A stretch of DNA of 62,324 nucleotides from Flammeovirgaceae bacterium (lineage in GTDB: Bacteria; Bacteroidota; Bacteroidia; Cytophagales; Cyclobacteriaceae): contig JAJTGQ010000012.1 of the NCBI GenBank assembly GCA_021299455.1, positions 1 through 62,324 of the forward strand. Reading direction: 5' to 3'. Position 1 is the first letter of the stretch, and the number at the start of each line of letters is the position of its first letter. Position numbers and translations under genes: made by a program. Shown here piece after piece: positions 36,385 to 45,355 of this stretch. The notes under the pieces were generated by a model, which was given only the letters and a program-made list of their open reading frames with translations, had not been told where the DNA came from and ran no database searches.

Positions 36385-38424
36385 ATGCGAGTTTTTATTT
36401 TCGGTGTTTTCTTTCTCGCCTCATTATTGGCTCGTGCTCAACGCGGAGACACAATACGAAACTTACAGGAGGTAATTGTTCAGGCGTTCGCTTCTGAAAA
36501 GCCTTTGGAGCAAGTAGCTGCTTCGGTTGCTATCGTTAATGCAAAAGAGCTAAATCGTTTCAACAACACTTCGCTTCTGCCTGCGCTCAATGCCATCGCA
36601 GGTGTGCGCATGGAAGAACGCTCGCCTGGCAGTTTTCGGTTGGCCATTCGCGGGAGTTCGCTGCGTTCGCCATTTGGGGTGCGCAACGTTAAGTTTTATT
36701 GGAATGGATTGCCCCTGACAGATGGAGGTGGCAACACCTATTTGAATTTACTTGATTTCAATTCCGTCAGTCAAATCGAAGTCATTAAGGGGCCGAGCGG
36801 AAGTTTGTATGGTGCCGGCATGGGCGGTGTACTGTTGCTAAATTCTTCTGTGCCAACTAAGAACGAAATTCAACTTTCAGCAGTCGTTGGCAGCTATGGT
36901 TTGCAACGCTATCAGCTTCGAGCGACTGCGGCAGAAAGAAAAGTAAAAGCAACGATTCAATATGCCCATCAACAAGCAGATGGCTACCGCCAGCAAACGG
37001 CCATGAGGCGCGATGCATTGAATTTAGAATTACAAGTTCAGTTGGCCAGCAAAACGATTTTGCGATCGACTTCTTTCTACACCGACTTGTTTTACCAGAC
37101 CCCGGGGGCATTGACAAAAGCCCAATACGACCAAGACCCGCGTCAAGCGCGATTGGCTACCGCTACGCTGCTGAGTGCCATTGACCAACAAGCTGCCATT
37201 TACAATCAGACTTTCTACTCGGGGGCTATGCTCGACCATCAGTGGAATAACAACTGGTCGACTACCGTTGGTTTTTTCGGGTCAGTCACTGATTTCAAAA
37301 ATCCGGCCATAACCAATTACGAAAAGCGCAGGGAAAACAATTGGGGTGGAAGAATGGAAAATCAATTGTCGTTTAAATTGTCATCGGCAAAAGGCAAGTT
37401 AACGTTTGGTGGTGAGTTGCAGTTTTTCAATTCGCCCATCACGAACTACGATAACCTGCAGGGTGTAACGGGGAATCTTCAATTTAGCGATGAATTGAAA
37501 TCTTCGCTGGCAACTGTATTCGCGCAAAGCGAATTTGACTTGCCTAATAATTTATATCTGACCGTTGGTGCTAGTGGCAATTTTATTTCCTATCAATTCA
37601 ATCGCACCTCCACTATTCCGGCCATTCAACAAATCAGAAGTTTTGAACCTGTGTTGATTCCGCGAGTAGCCTTGCTGAAAAAATGGAGCGAGCGTCTTTT
37701 TACTTACGGAAGCATCAGCAAAGGTTTCTCTCCTCCTACATTGGCTGAAGTGCGGCCGTCCACCAATACCTACAACGATAGTTTGCGTGCCGAAACGGGC
37801 ATCAATTACGAGCTCGGTGCACGCGGAACGTTAGTTAAAAATTTCTCTTTTGATGTTGTGCTCTTCTCACTACAACAAAACGAAACGATTGTGGTACAGC
37901 GCCAAATCAATGGATCAGATTTTTTTGTGAATGCCGGAGGTACATCGCAGTTGGGTGCCGAGGTGATGGTGAGCTATCTCAAAGAATTGAAAGGTTCTCC
38001 GCTTTCTTCTATAAAAATCTGGACGAGCTACACGCGAAATAATTTTCAATTCAATACCTATGTTAAAAATCAGCAAAACTACTCGCACAGAAATTTAACG
38101 GGTACCGCACCTGTAGTTTTGGTTTCTGGATTCGATTTAAAATCGAAAGTAGGTTTCTATCTCAACTCAACTTTTAATTATGTTGATACTATTCCGCTCA
38201 ATGATGCCAACACTGATTTTGCGGCTTCCTATTATCTAATCGGAAGTCGATTGGGGTGGGCATCGACCGTTAAAAAAATGCCAATTGATATTTGGTTAGG
38301 TATCGATAATGCAACCGACCAAACCTATAGCTTGGGAAATGATTTGAATGCAACGGGTGGACGATACTACAATGCAGCTGCTAGAAGAAATTGGTATGTG
38401 GGATTTACATTTCGATTTCTTTGA
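36385..38424 (+). CDS. TonB-dependent outer-membrane receptor
   Basis: This is an energised uptake barrel of 679 residues. It has a signal peptide (ending LARAQ), a plug domain (about residues 28-150) with LQEVIVQAF, RGSS and IEVIKGPSGSLYGAGMGGVLLL, and a 22-strand-type barrel ending in the aromatic C-terminus GFTFRFL. It lacks the N-terminal SusC-like carboxypeptidase domain, so it resembles iron-siderophore or vitamin receptors. It starts one base after the ispH stop. An inverted-repeat hairpin lies after the stop. The ligand is unknown. Confidence 0.9.
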   Translation: MRVFIFGVFFLASLLARAQRGDTIRNLQEVIVQAFASEKPLEQVAASVAIVNAKELNRFNNTSLLPALNAIAGVRMEERSPGSFRLAIRGSSLRSPFGVRNVKFYWNGLPLTDGGGNTYLNLLDFNSVSQIEVIKGPSGSLYGAGMGGVLLLNSSVPTKNEIQLSAVVGSYGLQRYQLRATAAERKVKATIQYAHQQADGYRQQTAMRRDALNLELQVQLASKTILRSTSFYTDLFYQTPGALTKAQYDQDPRQARLATATLLSAIDQQAAIYNQTFYSGAMLDHQWNNNWSTTVGFFGSVTDFKNPAITNYEKRRENNWGGRMENQLSFKLSSAKGKLTFGGELQFFNSPITNYDNLQGVTGNLQFSDELKSSLATVFAQSEFDLPNNLYLTVGASGNFISYQFNRTSTIPAIQQIRSFEPVLIPRVALLKKWSERLFTYGSISKGFSPPTLAEVRPSTNTYNDSLRAETGINYELGARGTLVKNFSFDVVLFSLQQNETIVVQRQINGSDFFVNAGGTSQLGAEVMVSYLKELKGSPLSSIKIWTSYTRNNFQFNTYVKNQQNYSHRNLTGTAPVVLVSGFDLKSKVGFYLNSTFNYVDTIPLNDANTDFAASYYLIGSRLGWASTVKKMPIDIWLGIDNATDQTYSLGNDLNATGGRYYNAAARRNWYVGFTFRFL

Positions 38425-38436
38425 ACCTTAGTTACT

Positions 38437-38499
38437 GGCTGCATGCTTCAGGCCGCACGCTCCAAGCTTATTGTGGCTTGCAGCATGAAGCATGTAGCC
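38437..38499. repeat. Long inverted repeat between convergent genes
   Basis: The 14-bp arms 38437-38450 (GGCTGCATGCTTCA) and 38486-38499 (TGAAGCATGTAGCC) are complementary except for one G-T pair. A smaller inner stem (CCAAGC with GCTTG) is also present. It sits between the convergent TonB receptor and ypdA genes and could end both transcripts, though no T tract follows. It may also be a dispersed intergenic repeat. Confidence 0.65.
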
Positions 38500-38513
38500 C
38501 CAACTAAAGCCAA

Positions 38514-39479
38514 TCATCGCCCACGAAGTATTTTGCTTCCAATCATCTCTGCATGCACTCGTGAGTTTTCAATAAACCATTTGTTCGTTTTTAAGCCTCC
38601 GCATACTACACCTGCGAGGTAAAGATTCGGTACGTTGCTTTCCATGGTTTCGGGGTTGTAAACAGGCGTATGAAATTCATCGTTTTTAAATTCGATACCT
38701 ATCGACTTCATAAAATCAAAGGGTGGCTGGTAGCCCGTCATGGCCAATACAAAGTCATTCTCTAAAATTCTATTCCCGTCTGGCGTTTTGATTTCTACAG
38801 TAGTTGGTGTTATGGCCGTGATCTCGGAATTAAAAAATGCGTGTATTGAATTTTCCTTAATTCGATTTTCAATGTCGGGCTTGGCCCAATATTTTACATT
38901 TTCTCCGATGCTTGATTCGCGCACAACCATGGTTACTTCGGCACCTTTGCGCCACGTTTCTAGCGCGACATCAACAGCAGAATTTGCAGACCCAACCACC
39001 GCGATCTTCTGTCCAAAATAAGGATGCGGTTCGTCATAGTAATGTTTTACCTTCGGCAACTCTTCACCCGGCACGTTTAACAAAAAGGGAAGGTCATAGA
39101 AACCGAGAGCCAATACAATTGCCTTGGCTGAGTAGGAAGCTTTCGTTGTTTTGACTTGAAATAGTTCTGCTTCTTTCTGAACACTCTCTACTTTTTCATA
39201 AAGTCTTACATTCAGCTTCCAACTGGAACAAACCCTTCGATAGTATTCAAGTGCCTCGGGGCGGGTTGGCTTTGCGTTGTTGGAAATAAATGGAACACCC
39301 CCAATCTCTAGTTTTTCTGATGTTGAAAAAAAAGTCATGTTGCTGGGGTAATTATAAAGAGAGTTGACCAGACAACCCTTCTCAATAATTTGATAAGTGA
39401 GTCCTGCTTTTTTCGCCTCGATCCCACAAGCCAAGCCGATTGGGCCGGCACCGATAATTATCAAATCGTTTGATTCCAT
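38514..39479 (-). CDS. ypdA: YpdA-type bacillithiol disulfide reductase
   Basis: This is an FAD/NAD(P)H-dependent oxidoreductase of 321 residues. The FAD motif is IIGAGPIGLACG at the N-terminus, and the NADPH motif is VVGSANSAVDVAL near residue 165. The YNYPSNMTFFST stretch and the absence of the thioredoxin-reductase CxxC are characteristic of YpdA, which reduces oxidised bacillithiol. It is the last of four minus-strand genes (mqo, DUF952, VOC, ypdA) with short gaps. Confidence 0.88.
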   Translation of the reverse strand: MESNDLIIIGAGPIGLACGIEAKKAGLTYQIIEKGCLVNSLYNYPSNMTFFSTSEKLEIGGVPFISNNAKPTRPEALEYYRRVCSSWKLNVRLYEKVESVQKEAELFQVKTTKASYSAKAIVLALGFYDLPFLLNVPGEELPKVKHYYDEPHPYFGQKIAVVGSANSAVDVALETWRKGAEVTMVVRESSIGENVKYWAKPDIENRIKENSIHAFFNSEITAITPTTVEIKTPDGNRILENDFVLAMTGYQPPFDFMKSIGIEFKNDEFHTPVYNPETMESNVPNLYLAGVVCGGLKTNKWFIENSRVHAEMIGSKILRGR

Positions 39480-39504
39480 TCTGGGAAGTTTTTGAACAAG
39501 GTAC

Positions 39505-39927
39505 TCAGTTAACAGTGTTTTGTTTTATCCCTCTTAGTTGGGATGGCTCTATCAAATCCCACAAGTTGCCATACAAATCAGCAAAGACCGCTACCCTGCC
39601 ATAACTTTCCTGTGTTGGCTCACGAATAATTTTGATTTTTTGATCGATTAGATTCTGATAATCTCTATCGAAATGGTCAGTGTATAGAAAGAGAAAAACG
39701 CGTCTGCCTGTTTGGTTGCCAATATGTGCGCGCTGTTCATTCGTTGATGCTTTGGCCAGTAGCAACGCACATTCGGTTGATCCTTTTGGTGCCACGACAA
39801 CCCATCTTTTTGTTTCACTCAGAATCGTATCCTCCAATAATAAAAAACCCAATTTCTTCGTGTAAAATTCGATCGCCTCATCATAGTCATCTACCACTAA
39901 AGCTATTCGAGCGATGTGCTGGCTCAT
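39505..39927 (-). CDS. VOC-superfamily (glyoxalase-like) protein
   Basis: This 140-residue protein has the paired beta-alpha-beta modules of the vicinal-oxygen-chelate fold. The first module reads IARIALVVDDYDEAIEFYTKKLGF; the second ends VAVFADLYGNLWDLIEP, with the C-terminal Glu of the metal site. It is typical of glyoxalase-like or resistance proteins of unknown substrate. Its ATG overlaps the stop of the DUF952 gene (ATGA). Confidence 0.85.
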   Translation of the reverse strand: MSQHIARIALVVDDYDEAIEFYTKKLGFLLLEDTILSETKRWVVVAPKGSTECALLLAKASTNEQRAHIGNQTGRRVFLFLYTDHFDRDYQNLIDQKIKIIREPTQESYGRVAVFADLYGNLWDLIEPSQLRGIKQNTVN

Positions 39928-40235
39928 ATTAATTTTTCTATTTCGACAATGGCACTTTTATTCAGTTTTCCAAATACATGTGGAAACAATTCACCATTCG
40001 TTGCCAGTTCAAATTTCAAATCGGCCAGCAGGCCCGATGAATTGATATGTAACAGAAGTAAGTCCTTTTCATTGCTGTAGTATCGTTCCAACGTAGCTTT
40101 CACTTGTTCTTTGGTGGAACAATGAATAAATCCCTCTTCCTTCAAAGACTCTGTTGTGTAGTGGTCACTCGCTAACTGCGCCTTCCATGCGGCTAACGTT
40201 GTGATATGATATATCGTGTTGGGTTTTAAGTTCAT
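39924..40235 (-). CDS. DUF952-family protein
   Basis: This 103-residue protein is recognised as DUF952 by IYHITTLAAWKAQLASDHYTTESLKEEGFIHCST and the central LLLLHINSSGLLADLKFEL. The family is related to ADP-ribosyl-fold proteins and has no confirmed function. It is translationally coupled to the VOC gene and lies eight bases after mqo. Confidence 0.85.
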   Translation of the reverse strand: MNLKPNTIYHITTLAAWKAQLASDHYTTESLKEEGFIHCSTKEQVKATLERYYSNEKDLLLLHINSSGLLADLKFELATNGELFPHVFGKLNKSAIVEIEKLI

Positions 40236-40243
40236 TGCTTTTG

Positions 40244-41746
40244 TTACTTACCAAGACCCAAAATGGCACTCGTTCGTTGGCGAGTTTCTGTCAACAACTT
40301 TTCGTCTTTAGAGATGGCGAGCCCGAAAGACGGTACCATCTGTTTCAACTTCTTTCGCCATTGGTCGGAATGGCTTCTTTTTTTAAAACACCGCGACACG
40401 ATGTCTAACATAACAGAGGCCGCAGTAGAAGCACCAGGCGATGCACCTAAGAGTGCCGCCACCGTTCCATCTGCAGAAACCACTAGTTCTGTACCAAACT
40501 CTAACACTCCACCTTTCTCTTTATCTTTCTTTATGACCTGAACGCGTTGTCCTGCCTCCAACAATTCCCAATCTTCCAGTTTGGTAAAAGGCACGTATTC
40601 ACGCAAGGCTTGCAATCTCTGTTCTGGCGTCTGGCGCACTTGTTCGATAAGATATTTGGTCAATGGCATATTCTTCATACCCGCAAACATCATGGGAATA
40701 GCATTATCGAGACCGATAGATTTCGGTAGATCAAGCAATGATCCATTCTTCAAAAACTTAGTAGAAAATCCAGCAAATGGACCAAACAATAATTCCTTTT
40801 TTCCATTGATGATTCGCGTGTCAATATGTGGCACCGACATGGGTGGTGAACCAACGGTTGCTTTGCCATACACCTTTGCGTGATGCTTTTGTATTAATTC
40901 TTCATTGAGGCACTTCAACCACAATCCACCGACCGGGAATCCGCCATATCCATTTCGCTCTTCAATCTCCGCTCTTTTTAATAAATGAAGGGTGGCGCCA
41001 CCTGCCCCGATAAAAACAAAATTGGTGTTAACCTTATTCTTCTTGCCGGAGCTAAGATCTTTTAGAAAAACATCCCAACCTCCCTTGCCATCCGGATCGA
41101 GATCAAGCGCCTCTACATTGTAATGGATGGTGACCCCAGGCATTGTACTTAGCTGATGAATAATTCCTCTGGTGAGCGATCCAAAATCTACATCCGTACC
41201 GATCTCCATCCGAGTAGCCGCCACGGGTTGCTTGGTGCTTCGACCACGCATTACCAGTGGTGCCCATTCCGACATCAGTTCGCGATCGTCAGTATAAATC
41301 ATTTCCTTAAAAAGAGGATTGCCTTGTAGCAATTCGTACCTCTTTCTTAAGAAATCCACATTTGCTTGACCCCAAACAAGGCTCATGTGGGGCATGGGCG
41401 AAATAAATTCTTCGGGGCTAGGCAAATACTTTTTTTCTACCAGGTACGACCAGAATTCTTTCGATACTTCAAATGACTCAGATATTTTAACTGCCTTCGA
41501 AATGTCTATCGAACCATCCACTTTTTGTGGCGTGTAATTCAGCTCGCAATAGGCGGCATGGCCAGTACCGGCATTGTGCCATGCATCAGAACTTTCTAAC
41601 CCTGCCTGATCGAGGCGTTCAAAAATCTGGATCGTAATAGACGGATCTAATTCCTTTAAGATCATTCCCAACGTTGCGCTCATAATCCCTGCCCCCATCA
41701 ACACGACATCGGTTTGCTGCACGAGAAGCCTCACTTGTTTTGCCAT
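40244..41746 (-). CDS. mqo: Malate:quinone oxidoreductase
   Basis: Mqo is a membrane-associated FAD enzyme that oxidises malate to oxaloacetate and passes electrons to quinones, feeding the respiratory chain. The FAD motif is VLMGAGIMSATLG near residue 16. The family motifs SSDAWHNAGTGHAAYCELNYTP and GASPGASTAASVMLDI are both present. The length of about 500 residues is normal. ATG 41746 is chosen over the preceding in-frame TTG 41749. It heads a four-gene run ending with ypdA and is divergent from the NDH-2 gene. Confidence 0.95.
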   Translation of the reverse strand: MAKQVRLLVQQTDVVLMGAGIMSATLGMILKELDPSITIQIFERLDQAGLESSDAWHNAGTGHAAYCELNYTPQKVDGSIDISKAVKISESFEVSKEFWSYLVEKKYLPSPEEFISPMPHMSLVWGQANVDFLRKRYELLQGNPLFKEMIYTDDRELMSEWAPLVMRGRSTKQPVAATRMEIGTDVDFGSLTRGIIHQLSTMPGVTIHYNVEALDLDPDGKGGWDVFLKDLSSGKKNKVNTNFVFIGAGGATLHLLKRAEIEERNGYGGFPVGGLWLKCLNEELIQKHHAKVYGKATVGSPPMSVPHIDTRIINGKKELLFGPFAGFSTKFLKNGSLLDLPKSIGLDNAIPMMFAGMKNMPLTKYLIEQVRQTPEQRLQALREYVPFTKLEDWELLEAGQRVQVIKKDKEKGGVLEFGTELVVSADGTVAALLGASPGASTAASVMLDIVSRCFKKRSHSDQWRKKLKQMVPSFGLAISKDEKLLTETRQRTSAILGLGK

Positions 41747-41871
41747 CAAATTCTATTCCTTTAAAACACCCAAGTTATGTTATCGAGCAACTGCTTCCAA
41801 AACAAAAAAACAAAAAAGAAATAGTGAAGACCTCACCGAATTATGTATGTTAGCATTCAAAGTAAATCCCT

Positions 41872-43152
41872 ATGCAAATTCGAGTTCCTAAAGTAAATCT
41901 TCCAAGGGTAGTGATTGTAGGTGGTGGCTTCGGAGGGATTGAATTGGCCAAACGTTTAAAGAACAAACCCTTTCAGGTCGTTTTGCTAGACAAAAATAAT
42001 TACCATGCGTTTCCGCCCCTTCTCTATCAAATCGCCACTGCTGGTTTGGAAAGTGCTTCGATTGCAACTCCTTTCAGAAAAATTTTTGAGGGCTATTCCA
42101 ATCTTATCTTTCGGCTAGCGGAGGTTAAAGAGATTGTTGCCGAAGAGAACCGAGTCGTTACCGATATCGGTGACATCACCTATAACTATTTAGTGATAGC
42201 TACTGGCTCCACCACCAACTTCTTTGGGATGAAAGATGTGGAGCAACATGCCATGCCCATGAAGTCTATTCCCGAGGCATTGGATATTCGAAGCATGCTG
42301 CTTCAAAATTTTGAGACGGCTGTTAATCTAGAAGCCAAAAGCGAAGAACAAGAGAGCCTCATCGATATTGTGGTAATTGGCGGTGGACCTACCGGAGTAG
42401 AGTTGGCAGGAGCGCTGGCAGAGCTGCGTAACCACGTGTTGCCTGAAGATTACTCAGAACTCGACTTTGGCCAAATGGATATTTACTTAGTAGAGATGGG
42501 GCCGAGACTTTTACCTCCTATGTCGGAGATCGCTTCCGCAAAAACAAAAGAGTTTTTGGAAAAGTTGGGTGTTCAGGTCTGGCTGAACACAGCTTTGGTC
42601 TCTTTTGATGGCTATAAAGCTGTTTTCAATAACGGTAAAACAATACCTACAACTCACTTGATCTACGCTGCTGGTGTGGCGGGCTGTGTGCCAAACGGGT
42701 TTACCTCCGAAGCTGTAGCGCGTGGGCGCAGGTTGTCGGTAGACCATCAACTTCGGGTGAAAGGACTTCATAATGTTTTTGCCATTGGCGATGTAGCCGC
42801 ATTTATTCCGGAAGGCAAACAAGTTCCATTGCCAATGGTCGCACCAGTATCTATCCAGATGGCGACACATCTATCCAATTATTTTAAAGCTGGCCTGCCC
42901 GAAAATTTTGCTGGCTTCCGCTATGTAGATAAAGGCAGCATGGCTACTGTTGGAAAAAACAAGGCTGTCGTTGATTTAAAGTTTTGGAAAACACAAGGCA
43001 CACTGGCGTGGCTGATCTGGATGTTTGTTCACCTGATGTCGATCGTGGGCTTCGGCAGTAAAATTGGTGTGTTGCTCAATTGGACGCAAAGCTATTTTAG
43101 TTCGGATAAGCGTTTTCGGTTAATCATCAATCGATACGTTAAGAAGAATTAG
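41872..43152 (+). CDS. ndh: Type II NADH:quinone oxidoreductase
   Basis: NDH-2 oxidises NADH with a quinone without pumping protons. The 426 residues hold two dinucleotide folds: FAD at VVIVGGGFGGIELAKRL and NADH at VVIGGGPTGVELAGALAEL. The FAIGDVAAF motif near residue 307 binds FAD. A C-terminal amphipathic membrane-binding helix (TLAWLIWMFVHLMSIVG) is present. It is divergent from mqo, so two quinone-reducing dehydrogenases share this 122-bp region. Confidence 0.92.
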   Translation: MQIRVPKVNLPRVVIVGGGFGGIELAKRLKNKPFQVVLLDKNNYHAFPPLLYQIATAGLESASIATPFRKIFEGYSNLIFRLAEVKEIVAEENRVVTDIGDITYNYLVIATGSTTNFFGMKDVEQHAMPMKSIPEALDIRSMLLQNFETAVNLEAKSEEQESLIDIVVIGGGPTGVELAGALAELRNHVLPEDYSELDFGQMDIYLVEMGPRLLPPMSEIASAKTKEFLEKLGVQVWLNTALVSFDGYKAVFNNGKTIPTTHLIYAAGVAGCVPNGFTSEAVARGRRLSVDHQLRVKGLHNVFAIGDVAAFIPEGKQVPLPMVAPVSIQMATHLSNYFKAGLPENFAGFRYVDKGSMATVGKNKAVVDLKFWKTQGTLAWLIWMFVHLMSIVGFGSKIGVLLNWTQSYFSSDKRFRLIINRYVKKN

Positions 43153-43177
43153 TTGGCGGCTCATTGCCAAGTCGATT

Positions 43178-43837
43178 TTATCGCCTCCACCAATCATCTT
43201 GTTCCTCGTCATCATCTTCACCAAAACCATAATCGTATGGCTTACCGTTCTCATCATCATAGTTTGGGTCGAGGTGGTAGGGATAGTATTTCATCCAATC
43301 GTCTTCGTACTTTCGTTTAATGTGTTGTATTTCGATTTGCAATGCACGAGCGCGTTCTTCTTCGGGAGATAGGTCTTCGTCTATCATGCCCTTGCACAAC
43401 TCGGCAAAGAAAGCACATTGGCAATGCTCACCCAGTGTGCAGGTTTTATGTGGTGTATTGGGTTTGCAAAATTCAAAGAAGCCCATGTGCCATTGCCGCA
43501 CTTTTACATCTTGATTAAAATTTTGGCGGATGGTTTCGTATTGAATGCGCTCGGGCACACTGGTCTGCAAAACAAATTCGCAGTTGCAAGCACTGAGCAA
43601 TTTATTGAGAGCTCCCAGCAATAGATGCACTTGTTCATCTTTGAGCTTTTCATTGGGCGGTAGCATCTCCGATGTGATGCCCGTCCATGTTTCTAAATTG
43701 CGAACGGGAGCGGTAGCATCTTCTTCCTCGGCACTTATCCAATCCCAAAGGTCAAGTTCTTGGCCATCTCTTGGAGGAGAAATGTTGGCGGCAGCGGATT
43801 CGAGGTCGGTTAGGAGCTGTTGGATGTAGAGGTTCAT
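43178..43837 (-). CDS. Cys-rich hypothetical protein with acidic tail
   Basis: This is a soluble 219-residue protein of unknown function. A Cys/His-rich block near residues 123-147 (CKPNTPHKTC, GEHCQC, ELC) could bind zinc or an iron-sulfur cluster. The C-terminus is very acidic and tyrosine-rich (PNYDDENGKPYDYGFGEDDDEEQDDWW). No signal or membrane helix is seen. It sits convergent to ndh. I recognise no family. Confidence 0.7.
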   Translation of the reverse strand: MNLYIQQLLTDLESAAANISPPRDGQELDLWDWISAEEEDATAPVRNLETWTGITSEMLPPNEKLKDEQVHLLLGALNKLLSACNCEFVLQTSVPERIQYETIRQNFNQDVKVRQWHMGFFEFCKPNTPHKTCTLGEHCQCAFFAELCKGMIDEDLSPEEERARALQIEIQHIKRKYEDDWMKYYPYHLDPNYDDENGKPYDYGFGEDDDEEQDDWWRR

Positions 43838-43933
43838 ATGGCCACTCTATTTTATATTTGAATATTTACCGCAAAAGGCGCAAAGGTGCGCTGAGATTAC
43901 AGAAGAAAGTCTTGTCGATTGCAACCTTCTTGA

Positions 43934-45256
43934 TTACTTATACCTCTTCCCTTTCTTCACCACCATCTTCACATCTTGAAGCAAATCAATATGTCGAAGT
44001 ACATCGCCTTTCACAGCTATGATGTCGGCATATTTGCCTTCGCTTACGGTGCCAAAATCTTTGTCAACGCCCATTGCTACCGATGGCCAATAAGTAGCAG
44101 CGCGAATGGTATACATCGGATCAAAACCAAACTTGTTCACCCAAACATCCAATTCGTTCCACGTGCTCTGACTATGAAACTTCATGGGGATGCCACTATC
44201 GGTTCCTATTAGCAAAACCACCCCCGCTTCTTTCAGTTGCTTCACTTTGCGTTCCAGGGTTGGCTTGCGAATGGGGTTCAGTTGAAAGTAACTTAACTGT
44301 CCGGGTTTGGCGATGGATTGTTTGATGTCTTTGATAATCGAGTCGGGCAAGTCCAGGTGCCAAGTCGTATTGTCGAGGTGTTCGGGGTTGTCGCGTACAT
44401 TTTCAAAGTTGTAGAGCCCCTCTACGGTGGGCGTCCAAAAAAGTGGACCTAGACTCATTTTTGCTGTGCGCTCTTTAATCATCGCCATAATGTCTTCTGG
44501 ATATTCTGGTGCTGCTGCCAAACCGGTGTGTTCAAAACAATCTACCCCTGCCTTCATCCCCCTGCGGATTTCTTCGGGACGATGCGAGTGGCCTACCACC
44601 TTCAGTTTATTCTTGTGTGCTTCGTCTACCACAGCCATCACCTCGTCCATAGTCATGTCGTCTTGATCGATGAGTTTGATACAATTCACTCCCGCTTTCG
44701 CCAGTTGCTGCACTTTGGCTCGGGCATCGGCTACGCCATTCACACCCCAGCGAAAGGATTCAGTGCCTGGGTAAGGAGCATGTTGTATAAATGGGCCGCT
44801 CATATACATCGTGGGGTCTGGTAGTTCTCCTTTGTTAATACGATCTCGCACCGACAAACTAGCCTCCAATGGGCCACCTAAATCTCTCGCGCTTGTCACT
44901 CCCCCCATTAGTAATTGATGGGCAGATGCGGGCATGATAATATCTTTTGCTGACTTCAAATATTTTTTATCCCAGTGGGTGTAGTTGCTATGTCCATTGA
45001 TGTAAAGGTGCACGTGCATGTCCCACAGGCCGGGCATCACGCTCATGCCTTCGGTGGAGATGACCTCGGTATTTTTCGGAATTTCGATGTTGCCCACCGT
45101 GCCAATGGCTTTGATGCGCTCGCCTTCAATGATGATGACGGAGTTTTGCAGCGGTTTGCCTCCATAACCATCGATGAGCGTGCCACCCACAAGGGCTTTG
45201 GTTTGAGCGTGTGAAAAAAACGGCAGCGCGAGCAAGAGGAGGAACAACTTTCTCAT
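43934..45256 (-). CDS. Exported amidohydrolase-family protein
   Basis: This 440-residue protein has a signal peptide (MRKLFLLLLALPFFSHAQ) and a metal-dependent amidohydrolase TIM barrel. The metal ligands are MPGLWDMHVHLYI (HxH), the His in VVGHSHRPEE, a later FEHTGLA, and GTDSGIP near the C-terminus with the catalytic Asp. It resembles imidazolonepropionase/prolidase-like exported amidohydrolases. ATG 45256 is chosen because the signal begins there; the frame upstream (to 45313) lacks one. The substrate is unknown. Confidence 0.88.
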   Translation of the reverse strand: MRKLFLLLLALPFFSHAQTKALVGGTLIDGYGGKPLQNSVIIIEGERIKAIGTVGNIEIPKNTEVISTEGMSVMPGLWDMHVHLYINGHSNYTHWDKKYLKSAKDIIMPASAHQLLMGGVTSARDLGGPLEASLSVRDRINKGELPDPTMYMSGPFIQHAPYPGTESFRWGVNGVADARAKVQQLAKAGVNCIKLIDQDDMTMDEVMAVVDEAHKNKLKVVGHSHRPEEIRRGMKAGVDCFEHTGLAAAPEYPEDIMAMIKERTAKMSLGPLFWTPTVEGLYNFENVRDNPEHLDNTTWHLDLPDSIIKDIKQSIAKPGQLSYFQLNPIRKPTLERKVKQLKEAGVVLLIGTDSGIPMKFHSQSTWNELDVWVNKFGFDPMYTIRAATYWPSVAMGVDKDFGTVSEGKYADIIAVKGDVLRHIDLLQDVKMVVKKGKRYK

Positions 45257-45355
45257 GACAGTAGGTGAGTTTAGGAGGAAAGAAAGGTAGCGAAAAAAGT
45301 TTGCGAACACCACAACTAAGAAAAGCTTTTGACAAGTGCCTGCGCACGAGAGCTC

